Shown: positions 41,125 through 50,755, counted from the stretch's first letter. The stretch is DNA of 64,000 nucleotides from an uncultured Collinsella sp. (GCA_949285915.1 CASDZW010000007.1:1-64000), one strand, 5' to 3'. Notes: generated by a model not told the origin, from the letters alone. A program made the numbers and translations.

Positions 41125-42555
41125 ATGTTCGACATCATGTCTTTGCTAGCCGCGCTGAACACCAACGTGCTGTGGGGCATCCCCATGGTCGTGCTGATGA
41201 TCGGGACGGGCGGGTTTTTGCTCATCGTTACGCGCGGCGTTGTCTTTTCGCGCTTCAACGTGGTGATGCGCTACACCACCAAGACGCTCTTCCAGCGCCA
41301 GGATAAATCCGAGGCGGGGGAGGGCACCATCTCGCCCTTCCAGGCGGTGTGCACCGCGCTTGCGGCCACGCTCGGCACCGGCAACATCGTGGGCGTGGCG
41401 CTTGCCGTGGCAACGGGTGGTCCGGGCTCGATCTTTTGGCTGTGGCTCTCCGCGTTGGCGGGCATGGTCATCAAGTTCTGCGAGGTCACGCTCTCGGTCG
41501 CCTACCGCACGCGCAATGAGCGCGGCGAGATTGTGGGCGGTCCCATGTACTACATCTCCCGCGGTCTGGGCCTCAAGTGGCTCGCGGTACTCTTTGCCAT
41601 CTTTGGCTTTCTGGCGTCTTTTGGCATTGGGGCGAGCGTGCAGGCAAACTCGCTCGCCAGCAGCGTCAATGCTACCTTTGGGGTTCCCTTCGCCGTAATC
41701 GGCGCCGTCGTGGCGGTGCTTGCAGGTCTGGTGCTTATCGGCGGCATCAAGCGCATCGCGCAGATTACCGAGGTGCTCGTGCCCTTTGCCGCCATCTTCT
41801 ATCTCGTCTGCGCCGCCGTGGTGCTCATCTTCAACGCGGCGGAGATCCCCGCCGCCATCGCGGTGATCTTCCGCGATGCGTTCACCGGCACGGCGGCGAC
41901 CGGCGGTTTTCTGGGCGCGACGGTCATGTATGCGTGCCGCGTCGGCATGTCGCGCGGCGTGTTCACCCACGAGGCGGGCATGGGCTCCGCTCCTATCGCG
42001 CACGCCTCCGCCGATACCGACCACCCCGCCCGCCAGGGCCTGTGGGGCACCTTCGAGGTGTTCTTCGACAGCATCGTCATGTGCACCATCACCGGGCTGG
42101 TGATTATCACCTCGGGGCTGTGGTGCGCCGACCCCATGATGACCGAGGGCGCCATGAGCTCCGCTGCCTTTGAGCAGAGCATCCCCGGCGGCCAGTACGT
42201 GGTGACGGTCGGGCTCATGCTTTTTGCCTTCGCCACGTTGATTGCGTGGTACTACTACGGCGAGAAGTGCGTCGAGTACCTCTTTGGCGCGCGTCGCGGC
42301 GGGCGCGTGGCGATTCGCCTCTACCAGGTGGCATACGTGGCAATGGTGTTCGCCGGCTGCGTGGCCAACCTCGATACGGTCTGGGAGCTCGCCGACTTCT
42401 TCAACGGCCTCATGGCGATCCCCAACCTCGTCGCCCTCATCGCGCTCGCCCCGGTGATCCGGCGGCTCTCGCAGGACTTCTTCCGCGACCCCGACCGCCG
42501 GCGTCCGCGTGACACCGACTACCGTGACCTTCTGACCTTCCGCGACGGCGAGTAA
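41125..42555 (+). CDS. Sodium:alanine symporter (AGCS family)
   Basis: Na+- or H+-coupled importer of alanine or glycine, 476 aa, with about ten to eleven membrane segments. AGCS signatures are plain: A-A-T-L-G-T-G-N-I-V-G-V-A near residue 80, G-G-P-M-Y-Y-I in the fourth helix region, and F-T-H-E-A-G-M-G-S-A-P-I-A-H-A near residue 285. The substrate-contact W-Y-Y-Y-G-E-K lies near 375. The ATG follows AGAGGTACCC. It is transcribed alone, convergent with pyk, sharing a bidirectional terminator. Length is normal. Confidence 0.96.
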   Translation: MFDIMSLLAALNTNVLWGIPMVVLMIGTGGFLLIVTRGVVFSRFNVVMRYTTKTLFQRQDKSEAGEGTISPFQAVCTALAATLGTGNIVGVALAVATGGPGSIFWLWLSALAGMVIKFCEVTLSVAYRTRNERGEIVGGPMYYISRGLGLKWLAVLFAIFGFLASFGIGASVQANSLASSVNATFGVPFAVIGAVVAVLAGLVLIGGIKRIAQITEVLVPFAAIFYLVCAAVVLIFNAAEIPAAIAVIFRDAFTGTAATGGFLGATVMYACRVGMSRGVFTHEAGMGSAPIAHASADTDHPARQGLWGTFEVFFDSIVMCTITGLVIITSGLWCADPMMTEGAMSSAAFEQSIPGGQYVVTVGLMLFAFATLIAWYYYGEKCVEYLFGARRGGRVAIRLYQVAYVAMVFAGCVANLDTVWELADFFNGLMAIPNLVALIALAPVIRRLSQDFFRDPDRRRPRDTDYRDLLTFRDGE

Positions 42556-42557
42556 CT

Positions 42558-42592
42558 AAAAAAGGCGCCTGGCACAGAGCCAGGCGCCTTTT
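42558..42592. terminator. Bidirectional terminator between the alanine symporter gene and pyk
   Basis: AAAAGGCGCCTGGC and GCCAGGCGCCTTTT form a perfect 14-bp stem with a 5-base loop; runs of A and T at both ends serve both converging genes. Confidence 0.95.
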
Positions 42593-42625
42593 GCGTTAGA
42601 GGGTGCGTTGCCGCGCAGTTGCGAG

Positions 42626-44086
42626 CTAGTGCACCTGAACGACGTAGGCCACGTTGGTGGAGGTCACCTTGTCGGCCAGGGCGATGGAGGTCTTGGGGTC
42701 ACCGACCGTCACGACGGCGAGGTCGTTCTTGTCGACGTAGCCGCGCTCCTTGGCGGAGGCAATCGCCTTCTGTACGGTCTCGTCGACGGTGCCCTGGGTG
42801 ATGGCGGCGTAGCGCGGCTCGACGCCCCAGTACATGATCATCTTCTGCACGGCCCACTTGTGACGCGAGAAGGCGACAACAGGGGTCTTGGGGTGGAAGT
42901 GCGAGATCAGACGCGCGGAGCGGCCGGTGGTTGTCGGGACGATGATGGCCTTGGCGTCGATGGTGGTGGCCATGTTGACGGCGGAGAGACCCACGACGTT
43001 GTTGATCACGCGGGTGCCGTGGCTGCCAGCCGGGACCTCGAGCGGGCCGTGGTCGGCGATGTGCTGCTCGGTCTCGTGGGCGATGGAGGCCTGCATGCGG
43101 ACGGCCTCGACCGGGTACTTGCCGGCAGCGGTCTCACCAGAGAGCATGACGGCGTCGGTGCCGTCGTAGATGGCGTTCGCCACGTCGGCAACCTCGGCGC
43201 GGGTCGGGCGCGGGTTGCGGATCATGGAGTCGAGCATCTGGGTAGCGGTGATAACGGGCTTGTAGGCCGCGTTGCACTTGGCGATGATGGTCTTCTGGAT
43301 GTGCGGCACGAGCTCGGGCTGAATCTCGATGCCGAGGTCGCCGCGGGCGACCATAACGCCGTTGGAGGCCTTCAGGATGTCGTCGAAGTTCTTGACGCCA
43401 AGAGCGCACTCGATCTTCGGGAAGATGCCGACGTGCTCGCCACCGTTCTCGTCGCAGAGCTTGCGGATCTCGCGCACGGCGTCGCCGTCGCGAACGAAGG
43501 AGGCCGCGATGTAGTCGATGCCCTCCTTAAGACCGAAGAGGATGTCCTCGCGGTCACGCTCGGTGATGGCGGGAAGACCCGTCTCGACGTTGGGGACGTT
43601 GATGCCCTTGCGCTCGCCAATCTCGCCGCCGTTCTCAACGGTGCAGTGGATGTCCTGGCCGTGGATGGCGTTGACCACAAGGCCGATGAGGCCGTCGTCG
43701 ATCAGGATCTTGGAGCCGGGGCGGACCTCACGGGGGAGGTTGACGTAGTCAAGGGAGATGTGGCTGGCGTTGCCGAGGTTCTCCTCGGTGGTCGGCTCAG
43801 CCGTGACGATAATCTTGTCGCCGGCCTTGACGGTGACCTTCTGATGATCCTCGAGCAGGCCCGTGCGGATCTCGGGGCCCTTGGTGTCGAGAAGGATGCC
43901 AACGGGCGTGTCGAGCTCCTCGGCAATGCGCTTGACGCGCTCGATGCGGCCGTGGTGCTCCTCGTAGGAACCATGGGAGAAGTTGAAGCGGGCGACGTTC
44001 ATACCCGCCTTGATCATCTCGCGGAGCGTCTCGTCGTTGTCGCAGGCGGGACCCATCGTGCACACGATCTTGGTGTGTTTGTACAT
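42626..44086 (-). CDS. pyk: Pyruvate kinase
   Basis: Converts phosphoenolpyruvate and ADP to pyruvate and ATP, the last step of glycolysis; cytoplasmic, 486 aa. Motifs: M-N-V-A-R-F-N-F-S-H-G near the N-terminus, D-T-K-G-P-E-I-R-T-G, the metal and substrate site M-V-A-R-G-D-L-G-I-E-I, and V-I-T-A-T-Q-M-L-D-S-M. There is no C-terminal PEP-utiliser domain. The start at 44086 follows TGGAGGACTG; an upstream in-frame ATG at 44179 lies in the promoter region. A minus-strand TATAAT lies at 44135-44130. Monocistronic. Confidence 0.97.
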   Translation of the reverse strand: MYKHTKIVCTMGPACDNDETLREMIKAGMNVARFNFSHGSYEEHHGRIERVKRIAEELDTPVGILLDTKGPEIRTGLLEDHQKVTVKAGDKIIVTAEPTTEENLGNASHISLDYVNLPREVRPGSKILIDDGLIGLVVNAIHGQDIHCTVENGGEIGERKGINVPNVETGLPAITERDREDILFGLKEGIDYIAASFVRDGDAVREIRKLCDENGGEHVGIFPKIECALGVKNFDDILKASNGVMVARGDLGIEIQPELVPHIQKTIIAKCNAAYKPVITATQMLDSMIRNPRPTRAEVADVANAIYDGTDAVMLSGETAAGKYPVEAVRMQASIAHETEQHIADHGPLEVPAGSHGTRVINNVVGLSAVNMATTIDAKAIIVPTTTGRSARLISHFHPKTPVVAFSRHKWAVQKMIMYWGVEPRYAAITQGTVDETVQKAIASAKERGYVDKNDLAVVTVGDPKTSIALADKVTSTNVAYVVQVH

Positions 44087-44430
44087 CAGTCCTCCAGAGT
44101 CTTTTCTTATTCTGTGTAACGTCATGCGCATTATAGAAGGATTGGCAAGACCGAATAGCGAAAAATAGATGCCGCACACCGATTTCTAATAGATTTTTTA
44201 CAAGATAAGGTGGCAATAGCTTCAAATGCTCCGCGGAGGGGCGCCCTCGGCAATTAACCTCTTATAAACCAGATAAGGGCGCTCACGAACGGTTCATTTT
44301 ACGCTAAGATAGAGCGCATTGTCAGCTGCTGCCCGGATCGGCGGCTTTGACGAGCCCTTGCCCCACTCCCGGGGAATTACGATCGGGCGTCAACCTGCAG
44401 GGCGGCTTGATGCTCCCGGGAGGGAAACGT

Positions 44431-47115
44431 ATGCAAAAAGAATACTTGGCTTCGGCCGAGGAGGTGCTTGAGGAGCAATCCACAAGCGCTGATGCGGGTC
44501 TTGCTGCCGATGTGGCGGCGAGCCGCCTTGAGGCGGTAGGCCCCAACAAGCTCGACGAGGAGGAGAAGACACCGCTGTGGAAGCGCTTCTTCGAGCAGAT
44601 GGCCGACCCCATGGTCATCATGCTCATCTGCGCCGCGGCCATCTCCGCCATCACGGGCACCATTCAGGGTGAGCCCGAGTGGGCCGACGTCATCATCATC
44701 ATGGCGGTCGTTATCATCAACTCCGTGCTCGGCGTGGTCCAGGAGGCCAAGAGCGAGCAGGCCCTCGAGGCCCTGCAGCAGATGAGCGCCGCGCAGTCCA
44801 AGGTTATTCGCGACGGCAAGCTCATCCACCTGCCGTCCGCCGAGCTCGTGCCCGGCGATATTGTGCTGCTCGAGGCCGGCGACTCGGTGCCTGCCGACTG
44901 CCGCGTGCTCGAGAGCGCCTCTATGAAGATCGAGGAGGCCGCGCTCACCGGCGAGTCCGTGCCGGTTGAGAAGCACGTTGAGGCCATCGCCCTTGCCGAC
45001 GGTGCCGATGACGTGCCGCTGGGCGACCGCAAGAACATGTGCTACATGGGCTCCACCGTGGTCTACGGCCGTGGCCGCGCCGTGGTTGTTGCCACCGGCA
45101 TGAAGACCGAGATGGGCAAGATCGCCAACGCGCTCACCACCGCCAAGAAGGAACTCACCCCGCTCCAGATCAAGCTGAACGAGCTCTCGGGCATCCTCAC
45201 CAAGCTCGTGCTCGGCATCTGCGTGGTCATCTTTGCCGTCGACCTCATCCGTCACGGCGGTGAGCTCGGAAGCAACCCCGAGATGATTCTCGACACCTTC
45301 ATGGTCGCCGTGTCGCTCGCCGTTGCCGCCATCCCCGAGGGCCTTGTGGCCGTCGTGACCATCGTGCTCTCCATGGGTGTCACCAAGATGGCGCGCCGTC
45401 AGGCGATCATCCGCAAGATGACCGCGGTCGAGACGCTTGGCTGCACCACCGTGATCTGCTCGGACAAGACGGGTACGCTCACGCAGAACAAGATGACCGT
45501 TGTGAAGCACGAGCTCGCTGCGCCTGAGGAGAAGTTCCTCGCCGGTATGGCGCTCTGCTCTGACGCCAAGTGGGACGAGGAGAAGGGCGAGGCCCAGGGC
45601 GAGCCCACCGAGTGCGCGCTTGTGAACGACGCCGCCAAGGCCGGCATGCAGGGGCTCGATGTCGAGCACCCGCGTGTGGGCGAGGCGCCGTTTGACTCCG
45701 GCCGCAAGATGATGTCCGTGGTGGTCAAGGAGGCCGACGGCACCTTTGAGCAGTACACCAAGGGCGCGCCCGACGTGGTGATCGACCTCTGTACGCATAT
45801 CTACGATGGTGATCAGATTGTGCCGCTCACGCCCGAGCGCAAGGCCGAGCTGCTGGCCGCCAACAAGGATATGGCCAACGAGGCCCTGCGCGTGCTCGCG
45901 CTCGCGAGCCGCACCCACGACACGGTGCCCGCCGACTGCTCGCCCGAGGCGCTCGAGCACGACCTCGTGTTCTGCGGTCTCTCCGGCATGATCGACCCCG
46001 AGCGTCCCGAGGTGGCCCCTGCCATCGCCGAGGCGCGCGAGGCCGGTATCCGTCCTGTCATGATCACGGGCGACCACATCGACACCGCCGTGGCCATCGC
46101 CAAGAACCTCGGCATCCTCGAGGGCGATGGCGCAGGCCATGCCATCACGGGCGCCGAGCTCGACAAGATCTCTGACGAGGACTTCCACGAGAAGGTCACC
46201 GAGTACAGCGTCTACGCGCGCGTTCAGCCCGAGCACAAGGCCCGCATCGTCGACGCCTGGAAGAGCCGCGGCAACATCGTCGCCATGACCGGCGACGGCG
46301 TGAACGACGCTCCGTCCATCAAGCGCGCCGACATTGGCGTGGGCATGGGCATCACCGGTACCGACGTCACCAAGAACGTGGCCGACATGGTGCTCGCCGA
46401 CGACAACTTCGCCACCATCGTGAGCGCGGTCGAAGAGGGTCGTCGTATCTACGACAACATCCGTAAGGTCATCCAGTTCCTGCTTTCCGCCAACATCGCT
46501 GAGGTGCTCTCGGTCTTTGTGGCTACGCTCGTGGGCTTCACCATCTTCCAGCCCGTGCAGCTGCTCTGGATCAACCTCGTGACCGACTGCTTCCCGGCGC
46601 TCGCGCTTGGTATGGAGGGTGCCGAGGGCGATATCATGAAGCGCAAGCCGCGTAACGCCAAGGATGGCGTCTTTGCCGGCGGCATGGGCCTCGACATCGT
46701 GGTTCAGGGTGTGATCATCACCGCGCTCGTGCTCGCCAGCTTCTTTGTGGGCGTGTACTTTGACATGGGCTACATCAACATTGCCGACATGATCGCCGGC
46801 ACGGCCGACGAAGAGGGCGTGACCATGGCGTTCATCACGCTCTCCATGGTTGAGATCTTCCACTGCTTCAACATGCGCAGCCGCCGTCAGTCGCTCTTCA
46901 GCATGAAGACGCAGAACATGTGGCTCTGGGGTGCCGCGGTGCTCGCGCTCATCCTGACGGTCGTTGTGGTCGAGGTGCCGTTCCTCGCCGAGATGTTTGG
47001 CTTCATGGAGCTGCCGCCGGTGGCGCTTGCCTCCGCGCTTGGCCTCGCGTTCCTCATCATCCCGCTCATGGAGGTCTACAAGGCCATCATGCGCGCGGTG
47101 GAGAAGGACGCGTAA
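44431..47115 (+). CDS. Calcium-type P-type ATPase
   Basis: Cation pump of the P2 (PMCA/SERCA-like) class, 894 aa, predicted to export Ca2+. In order it has the T-G-E-S actuator motif near residue 175, the membrane motif A-A-I-P-E-G-L-V-A-V-V, the phosphorylation site D-K-T-G-T-L-T near 345, M-I-T-G-D-H, and G-D-G-V-N-D-A-P near 625. About ten membrane segments are predicted. There is no N-terminal metal-binding Cys domain, which argues against a Cu/Zn pump. GGGAGGG lies 6 bases before the ATG at 44431; the in-frame ATG at 44347 lacks a ribosome site. The 44180-44430 gap contains the promoters of this gene and pyk; a structured leader is possible, but I recognise no riboswitch. Confidence 0.93.
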   Translation: MQKEYLASAEEVLEEQSTSADAGLAADVAASRLEAVGPNKLDEEEKTPLWKRFFEQMADPMVIMLICAAAISAITGTIQGEPEWADVIIIMAVVIINSVLGVVQEAKSEQALEALQQMSAAQSKVIRDGKLIHLPSAELVPGDIVLLEAGDSVPADCRVLESASMKIEEAALTGESVPVEKHVEAIALADGADDVPLGDRKNMCYMGSTVVYGRGRAVVVATGMKTEMGKIANALTTAKKELTPLQIKLNELSGILTKLVLGICVVIFAVDLIRHGGELGSNPEMILDTFMVAVSLAVAAIPEGLVAVVTIVLSMGVTKMARRQAIIRKMTAVETLGCTTVICSDKTGTLTQNKMTVVKHELAAPEEKFLAGMALCSDAKWDEEKGEAQGEPTECALVNDAAKAGMQGLDVEHPRVGEAPFDSGRKMMSVVVKEADGTFEQYTKGAPDVVIDLCTHIYDGDQIVPLTPERKAELLAANKDMANEALRVLALASRTHDTVPADCSPEALEHDLVFCGLSGMIDPERPEVAPAIAEAREAGIRPVMITGDHIDTAVAIAKNLGILEGDGAGHAITGAELDKISDEDFHEKVTEYSVYARVQPEHKARIVDAWKSRGNIVAMTGDGVNDAPSIKRADIGVGMGITGTDVTKNVADMVLADDNFATIVSAVEEGRRIYDNIRKVIQFLLSANIAEVLSVFVATLVGFTIFQPVQLLWINLVTDCFPALALGMEGAEGDIMKRKPRNAKDGVFAGGMGLDIVVQGVIITALVLASFFVGVYFDMGYINIADMIAGTADEEGVTMAFITLSMVEIFHCFNMRSRRQSLFSMKTQNMWLWGAAVLALILTVVVVEVPFLAEMFGFMELPPVALASALGLAFLIIPLMEVYKAIMRAVEKDA

Positions 47116-47139
47116 GCACACGTACGCATCTGCCTAGTT

Positions 47140-47219
47140 GGGCCGGGTGCAATCCCTTCGGGTGTGGTCCTCGCCGCTTTGCGGCTGCGGGAAACACCCT
47201 CCGGGATTGCACCCGGCCC
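47140..47219 (+). repeat. 80-bp palindromic repeat (copy A)
   Basis: Perfect 17-bp ends (GGGCCGGGTGCAATCCC and its complement) enclose a conserved core with CTCGCCGCTTTGCGGCTGCGG. The reverse complement of the copy at 53847-53926 matches it at about 70 of 80 positions by hand alignment. It lies 24 bases after the P-ATPase gene and may act as its terminator. The 47220-47382 stretch holds no gene. Confidence 0.8.
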
Positions 47220-47382
47220 TTTCACATTTTTGACTTTCAGGGCGGCGTACATTAAGAGGGGTGTATGGCGACCTTTTTCTCACTACCGTCTACCTGCCGT
47301 GATACTATATCGCATATCACGGGTATTCCCCTGTTGCTCCTGGGTTCGGAAGACAGGGCAGAGCGAAAGTGGTGGATGCGGG

Positions 47383-49353
47383 ATGAAATGCCAGAACTGC
47401 GGAGAGGAGCTTCGCGAAACGGCAAAGTTCTGTCCGAAGTGCGGCCATGAGGTGTCGATCGAAATGCCCTCTGATGAGCAGCCGGACGCAAGCGCAGATG
47501 ATGAGAAGTCAAACGACGAGAATGACGCGGTAGAGGACACGCCATCATCCGACGATCAGGTGGATGCGCCCATGGTATCTCCTGATCGGCGCAAGAAGCT
47601 GGTTATAGGCCTGTTAGTCATTATTGTGATTGCTTGTTTGGGATATACCGCGGTAACGAAGTTTTTTGGCGCCGGCAATTCTGAAATCGCGTTCCACCTC
47701 GAGGATATTGAAGACGAGGCGTTCCGTTCTTACCTGCAGGAGACGGTTGATACTGACGCAGATGGGACAATCTCCCAAGTCGAAGCAGACGCAGTGGACG
47801 CAATTGGAGCTGTGGATGGCGCCGGAAACATCACGGACATCGGTCTGAGCGGCCGCGGCGTTAAGAGTTTGGACGGTATCGAGCACTTCGACAATCTCAA
47901 AACGCTAATATGCGATGACAATGCGCTGGTTTCGCTAGATGTGTCCGAGAACTCCAAGTTGGTATACCTGTCGTGTGAGAACAATGCGCTTTCCGAGCTC
48001 ATACTGGCCAGGTTTGGCTCGCTTGCCGTGCTTCATGCAACCAACAACCAGTTGCCTGTCATCGATCTTTCGATGCAGGTCGAGTTACGAGATTTAAAAC
48101 TTGATCCGTCAGTTGCTGTGAGGGGTACAGAAGGTCCCTCTGATGAAGAGACAAAGACAAAGATTGAAGACCTTGCGTTGGTGTTTGCTGTAGCACGGGG
48201 CCTGAGCTATGGAAGCGAATCTGACACGGGCAACTTAGTAACGGATCCGGGGATGTCCGCAAATACCGATAACATGCTGATCGAGGCGGTGCTTTCCTCG
48301 TCGCTGTTTCCTACGCGCAACCTTGTCTATGCGCTCGAGTCCCTTTCCGACATCTCCTATGACGACGCCGGAATGATAAGCATCCCGCGTGCTCAAGGTG
48401 AGGCTGTTATACGGTCAGTGTACGGTTTTGTTCCCGAGGATTTGAGCTACCTCTACGCGGCAAATGGCCTGGCAACCTATCTAGGCGAAGACGGTTGGTA
48501 CGTTTTCCCCGCCCAAGGTGAGGCGTCATTTGATATTGCTTCAGATAACTGGCAGGGCTACGGCCGGCTCGTGTCGTTTGATGCGTGCATTCTTAACGGT
48601 GCCGGTCCCCAGATACTTGATGCGGCGCGACAGACGTATCGCGTAACGGTCGTTGAGGATGAAGAGAGCATGTTCGGATACCACTTGGTGTCCATGGTTT
48701 CGCTTGATAATGCTAACACTCCCTCAGGCTCGCAGAGCGAAGCGCAAAATGCCACAACAAGCACCGCGGAAGATGGGAACGGATCCGAGGACAACGCCCA
48801 ATCTACCGAGATGGTCGATTCAATCGTTCAGTGGGCGGAATCTGAGCAGGGGGGCTCTTCGAGTTCTCCGTCGGACTCGAGCGATGAGTCGGGCGCCGCT
48901 GAAGAGGCCGAGACGTGGCCAGACTTTGATCGGCTGCTGGGCACATGGGACGGCACTCTTATCGAGACAGAGCATAATTCGGTTACAGACCAAGCTGCAT
49001 GCTATGGGGGCAAAACACATCCGTTTACTGTGACTTTTACTTCAGTAGACGCCGCCATGGGCACTGCGGTGGTCGATATGCGCGCACTGATTCATAGTCA
49101 TGGCGGGCTTGAGAATGCTGCGGATGAGACTGAAGGGGACCGCTATGTTGAGCTCAGCGATGTGCTAGTAACGCTACGCGAAAACAGCAATGCGACGTAT
49201 CAGGTTTATGAGGGCAAGGACATCGGTCCATACTACATCAATTTCTGCTTCAACGAAGACGGGTCATTCGTTGCTGAGGTCTATACAGAGGCCAAGATGA
49301 CGAATCCCTTCATCGCCTGGCGTCGCGATACGTTTGAGATGAAGAAACATTAG
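47383..49353 (+). CDS. Zinc-ribbon membrane protein with EF-hand-like and leucine-rich repeats
   Basis: A 656-residue protein of unknown function. Residues 1-24 form a zinc ribbon (M-K-C-Q-N-C, F-C-P-K-C-G). An acidic linker (25-68) follows, then one membrane segment (about 73-93), placing the rest outside the cell if the ribbon is cytoplasmic. Residues about 102-240 match the surface module with D-E-A-F-R-S-Y-L, the EF-hand-like D-T-D-A-D-G-T-I-S and L-D-G-I-E-H-F-D-N-L-K-T-L, followed by short leucine-rich repeats (L-D-V-S-E-N, L-S-C-E-N-N-A-L). A Ser/Glu-rich linker lies at about 440-520. The C-terminal domain (about 525-656) begins L-L-G-T-W-D-G-T. Start 47383 is chosen because the zinc ribbon begins there. 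First gene of a three-gene zinc-ribbon operon. Codon choice is more A+T-rich than in the flanks. Confidence 0.8.
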   Translation: MKCQNCGEELRETAKFCPKCGHEVSIEMPSDEQPDASADDEKSNDENDAVEDTPSSDDQVDAPMVSPDRRKKLVIGLLVIIVIACLGYTAVTKFFGAGNSEIAFHLEDIEDEAFRSYLQETVDTDADGTISQVEADAVDAIGAVDGAGNITDIGLSGRGVKSLDGIEHFDNLKTLICDDNALVSLDVSENSKLVYLSCENNALSELILARFGSLAVLHATNNQLPVIDLSMQVELRDLKLDPSVAVRGTEGPSDEETKTKIEDLALVFAVARGLSYGSESDTGNLVTDPGMSANTDNMLIEAVLSSSLFPTRNLVYALESLSDISYDDAGMISIPRAQGEAVIRSVYGFVPEDLSYLYAANGLATYLGEDGWYVFPAQGEASFDIASDNWQGYGRLVSFDACILNGAGPQILDAARQTYRVTVVEDEESMFGYHLVSMVSLDNANTPSGSQSEAQNATTSTAEDGNGSEDNAQSTEMVDSIVQWAESEQGGSSSSPSDSSDESGAAEEAETWPDFDRLLGTWDGTLIETEHNSVTDQAACYGGKTHPFTVTFTSVDAAMGTAVVDMRALIHSHGGLENAADETEGDRYVELSDVLVTLRENSNATYQVYEGKDIGPYYINFCFNEDGSFVAEVYTEAKMTNPFIAWRRDTFEMKKH

Positions 49354-49361
49354 GGGGAGTT

Positions 49362-49991
49362 ATGTTTTGTACGGAATGCGGAAAAGAGGTACGCGAAGGG
49401 GCAAAGTTCTGCCCATATTGCGGCAAGCCTATCAAGACGGCCGAAAAGAAACGCAGCACCGAAAAGAAACGCAGTGCCGATAAGAGCATTTGGGCAATTG
49501 TTCTGCGAGTGGCGCTTATCGTGTGCGTGATTGTTGTTCCTTGGTTTGAGCTCAACTATTACGTGGGAATTGTGGCGTTCAACTTCTTCTCTATGGGCAG
49601 CGCCGTCTCCAAGGGTGCACAGGCTCTGCGATCGATTGCCTCGATTTCTGGAGCAAGCGTAAATACATACAGTATCGACGCATTTTCCTTGTTCTGTATC
49701 GCGCTTGCCTTGGTGCCCGTGGTGTATCTATCCCTAGATATTCGCACCTATCTCAAGAAGGGGCTGCTGCAATGGGATGGTCCTATTGCAGTGATTATCA
49801 TCCTTGTGCTCGGTTTGGTAGCGGCCGCGCTTATTTCTTGGGTAATCGACGCCTGGATATCTAACGGGTTGTCGAGTTCGATACAGCTCGACGTGGTGTC
49901 GGTGAGCGCGGGATGGTGGATAACGGTTGTGCTTGTCGCAGTGACTATTTGGGTGGATCAGCGTATACGTTCGGGAAAACGCATCAGCTAG
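49362..49991 (+). CDS. Zinc-ribbon multi-pass membrane protein
   Basis: A 209-aa protein of unknown function, 8 bases after the previous gene. The N-terminus is a zinc ribbon (M-F-C-T-E-C-G, F-C-P-Y-C-G) followed by a Lys/Glu-rich linker with the repeat E-K-K-R-S. About four membrane segments follow (near 44-62, 109-127, 142-165, 187-203). The ribbon is nearly the same as in the two neighbours, suggesting a shared partner or assembly. AGGGGGAG lies 6 bases ahead of the ATG. Confidence 0.8.
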   Translation: MFCTECGKEVREGAKFCPYCGKPIKTAEKKRSTEKKRSADKSIWAIVLRVALIVCVIVVPWFELNYYVGIVAFNFFSMGSAVSKGAQALRSIASISGASVNTYSIDAFSLFCIALALVPVVYLSLDIRTYLKKGLLQWDGPIAVIIILVLGLVAAALISWVIDAWISNGLSSSIQLDVVSVSAGWWITVVLVAVTIWVDQRIRSGKRIS

Positions 49992-50013
49992 GAAGGCAAG
50001 AAGGGGTCTAGTT

Positions 50014-50469
50014 ATGGCAAATGATGAAGCTTCGTTGGTAAAACGAATCGCAGGTCTTAACGAAGAGCTTGCGTCGCTCGAGAAGAGCGAGCAGCAGGCG
50101 CTTGCCGAGCTGGGGCGTACCCTGCTTTTCGTCGCAGACGAGATGGAGCTTGACGATAATCAACGTAAAAGCTTATCAGCTGCGCAGGAGGCGTACGATG
50201 CCTGCGGAAATATGCGTGCGAGAATAGCGGAAGCGAAGTTTGCTCTAGAGGAATTGGAGCAGGCAAAACGACAGGGGCCACGTGTGTGCCCCAAGTGTCA
50301 CGCCGAAATACTGCCAGGTGATGTTTTCTGCACCGGGTGCGGTACTAAGGTGTCTGATCTTGAGTTTCCCGCAGAAGCGGCGGGCGCATGTCCACAATGT
50401 AAGTCTCCAGTTGAGCCTGATATGAAATTTTGCCCAAAATGCGGAACGTCGCTGTGCGCCAACAGCTAG
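50014..50469 (+). CDS. Coiled-coil protein with two C-terminal zinc ribbons
   Basis: A 151-aa soluble protein of unknown function and last gene of the zinc-ribbon operon, 22 bases after its neighbour. Residues 5-90 are predicted coiled coil, with Glu/Leu/Ala-rich heptads. Two zinc ribbons follow: C-P-K-C with C-T-G-C-G, then C-P-Q-C with C-P-K-C-G. Similar ribbons are often adaptor modules. It ends convergent with the XRE gene. Confidence 0.8.
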   Translation: MANDEASLVKRIAGLNEELASLEKSEQQALAELGRTLLFVADEMELDDNQRKSLSAAQEAYDACGNMRARIAEAKFALEELEQAKRQGPRVCPKCHAEILPGDVFCTGCGTKVSDLEFPAEAAGACPQCKSPVEPDMKFCPKCGTSLCANS

Positions 50470-50511
50470 GTATTCTGTATTGAGAGGGCAGATAAGGTTT
50501 CGCTGCCGAGA

Positions 50512-50724
50512 CTAGCGCACAAGATCTGCAGGCTCAATGCCAAGTCCGTCGGCAATCTTGCAGAGATTATTAAAGCCGACGCTAATCTCGCCACGCTCCA
50601 CGCCAGAGAGATAGGGCTGGCTGATGCCGGTCATGAGCGCGAAGGATCGCTGTGAAATGCCCTGCTGTTCACGGGCTGTTTTGATGCGTTTGCCGAGTAT
50701 GTGCCGGCGCTCTTCGATATTCAT
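50512..50724 (-). CDS. Small XRE-family DNA-binding protein
   Basis: Compact helix-turn-helix regulator of 70 aa, essentially only the DNA-binding domain. It has G-K-R-I-K-T-A-R-E-Q-Q-G-I-S-Q, S-Q-P-Y-L-S-G-V-E-R-G and the C-terminal helix with L-C-K-I-A-D-G-L-G-I-E-P. It is divergent from the 986-aa surface-protein gene across 105 bases, which contain a TGATA/TATCA inverted pair, and convergent with the zinc-ribbon operon. It probably controls itself and the surface-protein gene; this is inference from position. Confidence 0.88.
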   Translation of the reverse strand: MNIEERRHILGKRIKTAREQQGISQRSFALMTGISQPYLSGVERGEISVGFNNLCKIADGLGIEPADLVR

Positions 50725-50755
50725 GGCGTCAGCTTACGAGGCTTTCTAGGGCTAG

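Noticed and set aside
44180-44430. Manganese (yybP-ykoY) or NiCo riboswitch ahead of the P-type ATPase
   Set aside because: The conserved core sequences of these classes were looked for and not found, although the leader is GC-rich and could fold.
44377-47121. A 914-codon open frame opposite the P-type ATPase gene
   Set aside because: Same cause: low-complexity His/Arg/Asp composition, and the plus strand carries all P-type ATPase motifs.
47164-47382. N-terminal extension of the zinc-ribbon protein from an upstream start
   Set aside because: It would translate through the 80-bp palindrome. The zinc ribbon, like that of the two neighbouring proteins, begins exactly at the Met at 47383.
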